NCBI GenBank assembly: GCA_902651635.1
Contig: CACRSC010000068.1
Span: 354,943 to 418,942, forward strand
Reading direction: 5' to 3'
Length of the DNA stretch: 64,000 bases
Source of the DNA: Mastigamoeba balamuthi
Lineage: Eukaryota > Evosea > Mastigamoebida > Mastigamoebidae
Shown here: positions 42,517 through 51,762 of the stretch, in pieces
How positions within the stretch are numbered: position 1 is the stretch's first letter
Layout of the letters: each line of letters starts with the position of its first letter
Notes under the pieces: generated by a model
Database searches by the model: none
Seen by the model: only the letters and a program-made list of their open reading frames with translations
Told to the model about the DNA's origin: nothing
Program-made: the position numbers and the translations under genes

Positions 42517-45130
42517 ATGCGGGGTGTGGCTGCTTCCAAGCCCCGCGCGGCGCCAACGCGTTCGAAGACGTCCTACAAAGAGAACGCATACCCGACCCAG
42601 CTCCCCTCGTGCGCCACGTGCCCTGCCCCCGCCCCCCACCCTCTTGTTTTCCTCACCGCGTCTTTCGCGTCGTTTTTCGCGCTCCCGCCGGGTTCCCCTC
42701 AGGCACCGGCCCTGCTCAGTGCCCGGGTCTCCCGCACCGGCTCCCACGCGATTCGCGCTGCCCAAGCCGTCCAGGGCGCCCACGCCACCGCAGGGCAGCG
42801 GTTTCGTGCCGGTTCCGTCGCGTAACGCGATGCGGTTCTGCGCCGCCGAGACGAGAGAGCCGGCGGGCCAGCAGGTGCTGGCGCAGGGAGCGCGGCCTCT
42901 GGAGCCTGCGCTGGACTGCCCGCCGGACCCTCCTGTGGTCTTCCCGCTGACGCGGCACGTGCTGTGGTCAGTACAGAACTTGTCACACGCCGGGACTCGA
43001 ACCCCGGACCTCGCAGTACTCAAGTTCTCCCCTCCCTTACTCTGCCGCAGGGACACGACGCCGAGGGGCGCCGCGAGGTTGCTGGCGCCGGACGCACACG
43101 TACCTGAGCTCGTCGTCCACGCCGACGCAGTCTCCCGTCTGTGCGCACACGCGTGCACGTCCCTGCTGCCCAACACGGCCGCAGTGCCCGTCGGCAGCCT
43201 CGTGGCCCGCCGCGTGCTCGGTGCTCAGCCTCCCCCGCTCGCTCCAAGCGTGCGCGCTGACCCACTGTCCCCGCCCTCGCACCCGCACAGGCGAGCTGAG
43301 GTTCGAGCGCTACGACCCGGGCGTCTGCGGCCGTCCGGGCACTCTTGCGGTGCGCCTCGAGGGCGACGTCCCCGTCTGCGCGTACACGCGCGCTGCAGAG
43401 CCCCCCGCGGGCGCCCCGGCTGCTCCCTCACCGCTGTCGCCCGTCGAGGACGCGTCGTTTGCCCGCGAGCACGCGGAGAGGTGCCGTGCGGGCGGCTCTG
43501 CAGCCGCGGACTACCAGCACGCGCGCGCAGAGGTCTCGTGCGCGTCGTCGTCGTCGTCGTCGGGCGAGGGCGCGGTCGTCAGGGTCGTGCTGCTGACCCC
43601 CTCGCTCTCGTTCTCGCTGTCGCCCGTGGTCTCGCCGCGCATTCTGCCCACCGCGTTCTACTCGGACGCGCTGTGGCGCTGCAGGCCCTGCTCGGGGTGC
43701 GCCACGGCCAGCGCTTCTGCGGGCGGTTCCCTCCGGTTTCTGACGGTTCCGCGCAGGTTCCTGACGATGGACCAGTCGCGCAAGATCGTCGTGGTCGGGG
43801 AGGGCAGCGCGCTGGCGGGCTCGGCGCCGCTGGTGGGCGTGTGGGTCCGCGGGGCATCGTCCGCGGACGACCGCAACGTCTGGGCCGCGTGCTGCAGGTT
43901 CTCGCTGAGCTCGTCTGTGCGCGACAGGGCCACCGCGCGGTGCGCCGAGACGGGACAGCCCGTCTTCCTCGTTCTGCTCCTGCCGTCGCGCGGCGCCGAG
44001 CCCCTCGTGCTTCAGTGCTACACGCAGTCGGGCCCTCTGCCATACACCAAGTTCGAGGCGACTGTGCGCGTTCCAGCGGGCACGCGGGCGCCAGTCCGGG
44101 CGCGGCTCGCCCTTCCAGAGGTCGAGCGAGTCCTGCGCGACCAATGCGCCCCGCAGCGGCGACAGGAGGACCCTCTGGTGGTGGCGCAGCAGCCCCAGGA
44201 GATGGCTCGGCCACAAACGTCCTGCCTGCCCGAGGTAGCCGAGGACGACTTCTACGGCGCCACGCCAGCAGTGTCGCCAGTCCGCGAGCGCCGGCAGCCG
44301 CGGGAGCAGCAGCAGCAGCAGATTGTCCTGCAGGCCGAGCAGCTGCAGGCGGCGCTGGCGCCTCTGGTGCAGCCGCTCGTCGAGCAGATCCGCCAGCTCC
44401 AGCAGCAGGTCCTACAGCTCACGCAGGACCTCGCGACCCAGAAGCAGGCCACTGCCGCCGCCGTCGAAGCGCGCTTGGCGCAGGAGGCCGACCAGCGGCA
44501 GCAGCAGCAGAGGGCCTCTGTTGGCGTCAACACGAGCGTCACTCCGAGCAGGTCGAGACCATTGCAGCAGCAGACGTCTGCGGCACCTCAGCAGGCGGCA
44601 ATGAGGACGCCGAGGGCACNCCGAGCAGGTCGAGACCATTGCAGCAGCAGACGTCTGCGGCACCTCAGCAGGCGGCAATGAGGACGCCGAGGGCACAGAG
44701 GACAGCGCAGCAGCGACGGACGCCGCGCGGGGACGAGTCGCCCACGCTGGCAGCGGCGCAGTCGCGTGCGGAGCTCGAACAGCAGCGCCACGACGCTGCG
44801 GTGGCGTCCAAGTGCAAGTACCCGCCCGTCTTCAGCCCGCGCAAGAGCCCGTCGGTGCTGGCGTCGCTCTCGCGGACAGCAGCCAAGCGGGCGGACAAGG
44901 CAGAGACGCCCCGGGGCCCCGGGCGGAGGGAGACGATCGTGGCGACGGCTGTGGCGGTGGCCGAGGGAAGCGGGAGGCACCGGCAGCAGAGGGAGGAGAG
45001 GCAGAGGGGGCGAGCCAGGAGGGACGAGTCGTTTGCAGAGGCCGACACGCACATCGTGGTGCCCAAGCTGGGCGCCAACTGGCTCGACGACACGCTGCTC
45101 CTCGACGAGCAGGACACGGCGGCCCTCTGA
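42517..45130 (+). CDS. STIL: STIL/Ana2/SAS-5-type centriole duplication factor
   Basis: Five exons (42517-42608, 42703-42966, 43051-43220, 43291-43696, 43757-45130) give 742 residues once a 76-base duplication plus N at 44544-44696 is collapsed. Matches to animal STIL in order: LWDTTPRGAARLL (STIL LWNPTPTG), GSL...ERYDPG (FDPG), RFLTMDQSRKIVVVGEGS or FLTMDQSRK, then APLVGVWVRG and NVWAACCRFSLSSSVRDRA. A coiled coil near 495-545 (LVEQIRQLQQQVLQLTQDL) sits where STIL binds PLK4. STIL recruits SAS-6 to start procentriole assembly. I see no clear C-terminal STAN motif. Intron 2 carries a tRNA-like T arm. Donors are GTGCGC, GTCAGT, GTGCTC and GTGCGC. Confidence 0.8.
44544..44696. repeat. 76-base duplicated contig end around a single N
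   Basis: Bases 44544-44619 and 44621-44696 are identical as far as I can read, separated by one N at 44620. Removing one copy and the N makes the STIL exon one continuous frame, with the total coding length divisible by three. This supports an assembly artefact over a real duplication. Confidence 0.92.
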
Positions 45131-45406
45131 GCAGGGCCGGCGCAAACGCAGCCACACACGCCAGCACAGTGCCAACCAACACCACCAACACCCCCTCGCG
45201 CGAGAGCGTAGTCAGCAAACATCGTGTAGTCTCTGTTCCCTTGCACCGCCCACGCCCACGTGCGGACTGCACACGGACGGTCCTGCAGGCCCACCCGGCA
45301 GGCAGAAGACAGCAGCGGCCCAGCGGCAACATTGCGAGCACGAACGCAGCAGTGAATTCGATGAATCCAAGATTGCCAGCACGCAAGGGGCGCCACAGGG
45401 GCCGCG

Positions 45407-45868
45407 TCACTTGGCACAGAAGAAGTCCACGAGGCGCTTCTCTGCCGGGGCACGGGGCGCGGGGGAGGCACGTGTCCTGCGTGTCCCCGCGAGTGCGCCA
45501 GGCGCACCGATCCATCTCTGGAGGAGGAGGTCCTCGGCGACGCCCGCGACGGCGCTGCACGCCACAAACACCTGCACGAGGCCCGTGCGGGCAGCGACAC
45601 GCGTGGCCAGGCCCTCGGCAAAGTCGGGCGTGGCGCCGGGGACGAGCGCCCCCGCGGCACCGCTGCTGCTGCCGCTGCCGTCGTAGAGGCGGGTCACGGC
45701 GCCGCCGCAGAAGGCGTCGATTTCGCAGAGGCGGCGCGAGTCGTCGCCCGCCCAGAGGAACGCCAGCGGGGCCGTGCGCGAGCGCATCGCGAGGAAGTGC
45801 ACGGGGCGGTTCGACTGGTGGTAGACCTCGGTCCACTGCCGCACGTCGAAGCCCTTCTGGTCCATCAC
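45407..45868 (-). CDS. PSMG4: Proteasome assembly chaperone 4 (PSMG4/PAC4)
   Basis: A single-exon gene of 153 residues (human 123). RPVHFLAMRSRTAPLAFLWA matches the human strand VHFHVMRLTDSLFLWVG, and GLATRVAARTGLVQVFVACS matches GLAQRLARKTNKQVFVSYNL. PSMG3 and PSMG4 form a heterodimer that guides alpha-ring assembly of the 20S proteasome in the cytosol. An insert rich in Ser and Gly (SGSSSGAAG) and an extended C-terminus account for the extra length. It is convergent with STIL, with 276 bases between the stops. Confidence 0.82.
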   Translation of the reverse strand: MMDQKGFDVRQWTEVYHQSNRPVHFLAMRSRTAPLAFLWAGDDSRRLCEIDAFCGGAVTRLYDGSGSSSGAAGALVPGATPDFAEGLATRVAARTGLVQVFVACSAVAGVAEDLLLQRWIGAPGALAGTRRTRASPAPRAPAEKRLVDFFCAK

Positions 45869-45978
45869 GACAGGCAGAACAAAGCGACAACACAGGGCCG
45901 ATTCTACGCAAGATACCCCGAGGGTCTGTTCTGCCTGCTGCGCTCAACTTGCAAGCATCGTTATTATTTATTGCAGAT

Positions 45979-46050
45979 TCCGAAGTGGTGTAGTTGGTAA
46001 CATAAGCGGCTCTCACCTGCTTGCCCCGGGTTCGATTCCCGGCTTCGGAA
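45979..46050 (+). tRNA. tRNA-Glu (CTC)
   Basis: A 72-base cloverleaf. The acceptor TCCGAAG pairs with CTTCGGA, discriminator A, anticodon loop CTCTCAC, B box GGTTCGATTCC. It closely follows the animal tRNA-Glu pattern (CGGCTCTCACC region). A TTTTT terminator follows at 46052. Confidence 0.96.
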
Positions 46051-46342
46051 CTTTTTCTACCAGCCCATTTCCAGCTATTCTCGCATTTGGATTTCATATT
46101 GGTTTTTCGATGTGATGAAGATGTACTGTGCTGCTATGCCTTGCCTTCCTCACCTGTTTGTGTAGATAAGATAGAAAACAAATCCGATCGAATCGTATAA
46201 GATTGCGCTCCTTTGGTCTTTGGAGAAACGCGCGGGGGGCCGTGCAATTGATTCTGGGAAATTCTCTTGAAGATCATCAGGGATTAATGCCCGATTTTCT
46301 TGTTTTTTCTTCATTCACAACTGCGCAACCTCCGTGCCACTG

Positions 46343-47621
46343 ATGACCGACCCCTTCGCCGCGTACGCGCACTACGTCGTCGATTCCGCGCGCCGCGTCG
46401 TCGAGTCCTGCGGGCCGCGCGCGCCGGGCAGCCCCGAGGAGGCCTCGGCAGCCGAGTTCGTGCGGTCCGAGCTCGCGTCTCTCCGCCAGCTGCGCCAGCC
46501 GCCCGTCGTCGAGCGCTTCGACGTGCACCCCGCGTCGTTCTACGGCTACATGCCCTACTCGGCGGCCCTCGCCCTCGCCTCCATGGCCCTCTACTGGCTC
46601 TCGTGCCCCGTCCTCTCGTGGATCTGCGGCGTCGCGGCCTTCGTCCCGGGCCTCTTCATCGTCCGCTCCGGCTCCGCCCCCCCCGCTGCGTCGCTCTGAC
46701 GTCATTTCCGGTCGGTTCTGCGGGCAGACGCTGATGTACTCGACGGTGTTCGACCCGCTGTTCCCGCGGAGGACGTCGCAGAACGTCGTGGCAGAGTTCG
46801 TGCCCGCGGGCTGCACGGGGGTGCCGCGGCGGACGATCATCGTCAGCGGCCACGTCGACAGTGCGTGGCGCTGGCGCTACGTGAGCCGCGGGCCCGTCCC
46901 CACGGTCCTCTTCGGCGCCTCGGGCCTCGTCTCGCTCGTCTGGTGCTGCGTCGCGACGCTGCCGCTGTGGTCGCTGCCCGCGTGGGTCGCGGCCCTCGCG
47001 CACCTCGTGCTCGTCCCGGGCACCATCGGCTGGTCGCTCTTTGTCGACAGCTCCACGGTCGTGCCCGGCGCCAACGACAACCTCTCGGGCACGTTCGCGG
47101 CCGTCGCGGTGGCGCGGATGGTCTCGGACGGGTTCCTCGCGCTGAGCAACGCGCGGCTCGTCGTGCTCGCCACGGGCTCCGAGGAGGCGGGCCTGCGCGG
47201 CGCCAAGGCCTACGCCGCGGCCCACGCGCGGCAGCTGGCGTCCGAGGGCGAGGTCGCCTTCGTCGCGCTCGAGACGCTGCGCGACAGGCCCGACCTCGCG
47301 GTCATGCACGGCGACCTGCACAACTTCGTGCGCTGCGACTCGCGCCTCTGCGCCCACGCGCACGCGGCGGCGTCCGAGGCCGGCGTCCGCGTCGACGCGC
47401 GCGGGGTCTGGTTCGGCGCGAGCGACTCTGCGGCGTTTGCGCAGGCCGGTGTGCCGTCGGTGTGCATCGCGGCGATGGACCCGTCGCCTGCGCGGTACTA
47501 CCACACGCTCGCAGACACGCCCGACAACATGGACCAGGACTGCGTCCGCGACGCGCTCAAGATCGTCGCGGGGCTCGTCCGGCGCTTCGACGAGCGCGGT
47601 CTCGAGCCCGCTTCAGCGTGA
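46343..47621 (+). CDS. Membrane-associated M28 family metallopeptidase
   Basis: Two exons (46343-46660, 46728-47621) give 403 residues. The di-zinc active-site pattern is complete: SGHVDSAW (His and Asp), GANDNLSG (bridging Asp), TGSEEAGLRG (catalytic and ligand Glu), and YYHTLADTPD (last His). M28 peptidases are aminopeptidases or related hydrolases. Hydrophobic segments at about 75-107 and 180-225 (LVSLVWCCVATLPLW) suggest membrane association, and the second lies between the first and second zinc motifs, which is unusual. There is no signal peptide. The intron starts GTCCGC; splicing is in phase 0. Confidence 0.88.
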
Positions 47622-47719
47622 CGGAGTCGGGTGTCTCTCTCCTCTGCTCACTAAACCACAGTGAATCGGACCACAGACAGCTCTCTATGTGCAATTGCTT
47701 ATCTCCCGGCGTGAGTCGC

Positions 47720-49458
47720 TCAGAGACGAGCGACCAAGGCGAGAAGCGAGAGACAAGCCCAGGGCGCGAAGCAGTCAGATACTCTCACAGCTAAGGACGA
47801 GGAAGAGCTACCTGAAGGGCAGGACTCGTACGGGTTGGAGTTCAAGGAGAACCAGCTCTGCAGAAGCTTCTGGCGCTCTGTCGGCGTCCTGGCGGGCGCC
47901 ATGTCTGTCCTGTTCTCTGTGTGCTCGACGCTCCAGCCGTTCCACTCGCGGAACGCGTGGTAGATCCAGTGCCACCCGTGCTCCTCAAACACCTCGATGC
48001 AGTCCCTGATGTACCTGTACGCGCTGTTGTTCGGAGCCCACCTGATCGCTGAGAACTCCCCCACGACGACTGGCAGGAGTACCGTGAGAAGCGCGCGAGG
48101 GAGGACACCTCGAGGGCGGCGCGAGCGCACTCGGGACCGTGAAGGTGTCGCTGAATGCCTTCGCCACTGCCAGGGACTTTCGTATCATCGTGATGTCCCA
48201 CGTGGTGTCCGAGTCGCAGGCCATCCTCGAAGGGTAATCGGTCTCCGGGACGTCGAGAACGCCCTGGTGCGTGAAGCACATCGGGGTGTACATGTGCAGT
48301 GTGTAGATCACCTTGTCGACAGGCACTGGCAGTTCTGGCGGGTAGTTTGGACCTCCCCAGTTGTCGAACGAGACGACGATGGGCCTCTGCGGGTCCACCG
48401 CCCTGGGCCCTGGCCACCCGCTCTGCCAGCTCAGGCCAGCTGATAGCCCCTGGATGCCCGATGTTGTTGGCGAATACGGGCTCGTTGAGGAGGTCGAACG
48501 CCCACATCCACTCATACTCGCCCTTGTACCGCTCCGCGATGCGCTCCCACAGCTCCACGAACGCGTCCTGCATCCCGCGGTTGTACTGCAGCTCGCACAG
48601 CCGCTCTGGGCTCGGCGTGCAGTTGCCGGGGCACTCGTGCATGTCGAGGAGCACTTTGATGCCCTGCGCCCTCGCCGTGTCGCGCGTGGCGTCGACCCAG
48701 TTGTCCAGGCTGCTGCGGATGATGGGCCACCACCTGCTCGTGTCGCGTGTCCGGATCAGCGGGTCGGTCAGCTGGAAGCGCACGACGTTGGCTCCCCAGC
48801 TCCCGAGGACCGTCAGAGAGCTCGCGCTGACTGTCTCGGCGACCATCGCGCCACGCAGCCTCGTGCTGACGCCAGAGAACCACTGCCAGCCCGTCGGGAG
48901 CTGCACGACCGTCACGTTGAGGGCGAAGAACTCTGCGCAGCCACTGGACTCCTGCAGGCCCAGGCTGACAACGATCCTCGACGGTGCCGTCGCGCTGTTG
49001 AAGAACGTCCACGTGTACGACAGCTGGCGCTGCTCGACATCGCCCCACACAGCCGGGTTGTCGTGGGTCGTGGCACCGCTGAGGGTCCGCGAGACCATGA
49101 ACTTGAGGCCGTTCCACTCATGCTGCGGAACCGACACGTTGTGCGCTGCCACGGTCACCGAGACGCTCAGGCGGACGGGCTGTGCGTCCGTCCACAGGGC
49201 GGGGTCGAGCTCTGTGGACACCATCGTGATGCCGGTGCCCCTCTGGCAGACCCTGAGACCGGGCCCTGAGCCCCCGACGAGGCTGATGCCGTCAGCGTTG
49301 GCCCACCCGGTCCACTCGGAGCCCAGCGCGTCGCCCACTGAGCTGCCGGCGAATTCGTAGACCCGCTGGTGCCTGAGCGTGGGCCTGTACTGGGCCTGCG
49401 TCGCAGATACCACCAGCACCAGCACCAAAACCAGGTGGGGCAGAGCTGCACGGGGCAT
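47720..49458 (-). pseudogene. GH5 glycosidase paralogue with a 2-base frameshift
   Basis: Exons 48131-49458 and 47720-48069 parallel the intact GH5 gene at 58030-59792, with the same intron position and phase. A signal peptide (LPHLVLVLVLVVSATQAQ) is present, as are DLLNEP (acid/base Glu), VVGEF (nucleophile Glu) and a hydrophobic GPI-signal-like end (CFAPWACLSLLALVARL). Near 48405 the sequence lacks two bases relative to the paralogue, breaking the frame between LAERVARA and DPQRPIVV. The rest of both frames is undamaged and closely similar to the paralogue, so this is either a very young pseudogene or a sequencing error. Confidence 0.85.
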
Positions 49459-50364
49459 GGTTCTCGGTTCGGCACTGCACGGTTGATAGAGTCTGCAATT
49501 TCCTGTGATGACTCACCGCTGCATATCTTCCCCCCAGGCCGGGCCTGTCAGCGACCAGCTGATTAGATAGTTCGTAGTGGATCTTTGCCCCTAGTAGGAA
49601 ACCACGCCGTTGCATGCGCCTGGGGCAGAGTGTTTGCACCGACCCCGCTGCTCCACCGCATCATTGCATCCAGCCCGGCGACAATGGAAGAGAGGAGCAC
49701 GCATCGCACCCTGTAACTGCACAGAGGGGTTCCTCTGCGGGGGAGTGGTCCACACGAGGCCCTGAGGACAGGACAGAGCGCGCTCTACGTGCCTTCTAGG
49801 GACTGTAGGTGATGCCCATGGCTCGACCACGCGCACAGGACAATATTTGCAGTTATGCAAGTGCTCATGGACGCTTGCTTGCCTTTTTCAAGGGTACGCC
49901 ATCGGCAGCTCGTGAGACAAAGCGGCGTTGCGTTGTTCGTCTAGTCAGAAGTTGCCTCACGATTCGTCTTCGCGTCTGCGCCCTGCCACCAAAGCTGGTG
50001 TCTGCGGGCCCACCACTCCCTTTGGGGCATCGACATCTCATGAGCAGAATTCGGTGGGCACCCCCCTCCCTCCCCCCGACACGATCTCGACCAGCGTTCT
50101 GCGCTGCATTTTTTGTTGTAATCAACACCCTCCTCTGCGGACACCCAAACACAGCCAACGGCCGAGGAAGCGGAACAGAATGCGAATGCACTCGAACCGA
50201 CGTCACCAGGCCATCTCGCTGACGTGCTACGCCAACGAGAAATCCGGCAAGACCCGCACGGAACCGCCTCACTCTGCTAACGGACCCAGCGAACAGCACA
50301 GAGCACAGCAGAACAGCACACAGCGGCACAGCGCCCAACAGCGTCTCCTCAGACCCGCCAGCCC
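49459..50364. other. Intergenic with a possible Cys/His motif exon
   Basis: About 900 bases. A minus-strand frame at 49591-49860 ends with FHCRRAGCNDAVEQRGRCKH, which fits the short C-x4-C-x9-C-x2-H zinc motif common in many protist and plant proteins. Codon bias is weak, so it may be a fragment. Nothing else is recognised. Confidence 0.4.
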
Positions 50365-51245
50365 ATGTCGTGGGATCAACAGCAGCAGCAGCAGCAGCAG
50401 CAGGGGGGGTTCGGGTACGCGGGCAAGGTGGGGCCGCTGCCGCTGCTGGGGATGCCGGGGCCCATGGCGGCGCTGGCGCAGGCGCGGCTGTCGGTGTCGT
50501 CGCTGGCGGCCACGCGGCTGGCGGCCCCGGGCACGGCGGCCACCCTCGACCCCCTCATCGCCCAGACGGTCCTCTACGAGCACGTCCTCGCCCAGTGCTG
50601 CCTCTGCTCGGCGCAGGGCAGGCCGCCAGTCCCCGACGCCACGTCACCGGCCACGTCGGCCACGCAGCAGCAGCAGCAGGCGGCCGCGGCGCAGGTGGAC
50701 CAGCAGGCCGTGGCGCAGGCGGTCACGGCCGCCCTGGAGCCCCTCGTGCGGGCCGTGCAGGCCCTGGGCACCGAGCTCAGGATGTACGTGCGAGAATCAA
50801 ATTCAATTTAAATTCAACTTCACATTGAAATTCCGACCCAGTTGATTCTCGAGAATTCTCGAAAAAAGGGGCAATATCACGCGAGTGCGCAAATATCGGG
50901 AACTATCTATGGATTCGTTCTTTGACGCACTGGCCGATAACCCCACACGGCACAAAACTCGACTGACTGGGTGGCATCGGCGACCCCACCGCCAGAGAGG
51001 CGAGGAACGCGTACGCTCGGGAGGTGAACGCGCGGTGCGACGAGGAGGGGGACGAGCTGGAGCCGCTGGCCAACAGCAGCGGGATGCAGCCGGGCACGGG
51101 GGTCGCGTTCCCGCGCACGCGGGGCGACCTCGAGCGCCTCAGCCCCGAGCGCTGCGCGGCCCTCGCCCAGTTCTACGAGCTCCCCGCTGTGCCCGGCCGC
51201 TCCCTGCTCGACGCCCTGCGCAGGTTCATCTGCACCATCCCCTGA
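50365..51245 (+). CDS. Uncharacterised polyQ protein
   Basis: Two exons (50365-50783, 50996-51245) give 222 residues; the donor GTACGT joins in phase 2. The N-terminus is MSWDQQQQQQQQQGG, followed by a Gly/Pro/Leu-rich stretch, a CCLC motif (EHVLAQCCLCSAQG), a second Gln run, an amphipathic helix (VAQAVTAALEPLVRAVQAL) and a charged C-terminal region ending DALRRFICTIP. I recognise no family. Both exons show strong third-position G/C bias, which supports expression as protein. Confidence 0.65.
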
Positions 51246-51762
51246 GTCCTCCCTGAGTGTGCATCGCACGGCAGCCCCCTGAATGCGAGTGTGTGTGACT
51301 GTGTGGCTCGCATGTTCTGTCTGCTGCATGATGCACCTGTCTTGGGCTAGAGCCATCAGCATAGCCGCCTGGCCTTTCTGATTTGATCAGGTCCGGCACT
51401 CTTGCGAGTCGAGGTGAATTACTTTGCACATGCCAGCGCCCGCGTGTGTGTGTGCGGATGTGGCCCGTACGGGAGCGTCATCACAGTGCGGGACTGGTTG
51501 AGGCAGTGAGAGAATGCTGCACCGCACCTGAGAAAGCCACAAAAACCAGACACCCGATTGTCCGGGAGACACACTCAGGTGGAATCCAATTTCCCTTGCA
51601 AACATAAGACCCCCGGAGTTCGTCTTACCACGGTGTCTGCAGTGCAATGCTTCCTACATTCCTGCACTTGTCCCTTCGTTTGCAGTGTTTCTTGCTTGAA
51701 GTATCCATCTGTGGTTGGTATGATCAGATGATGGCTCCTTCTCAGCGGTACTCCGTACCCAC
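51246..51762. other. Intergenic with a dispersed direct repeat
   Basis: 517 bases between convergent genes; it holds the first copy of a roughly 175-base repeat (51386-51560). Confidence 0.6.
51386..51560 (+). repeat. Dispersed direct repeat, copy 1
   Basis: It resembles 54696-54870 over about 175 bases, sharing CTCTTGCGAGTCGAG, CCGTACGGGAGCGTC, CAGTGCGGGACT and CCTGAGAAAGCCAC in the same order and orientation. I estimate about four bases in five identical. The two copies flank the VMO1-EGF-phosphatase gene. Confidence 0.8.
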
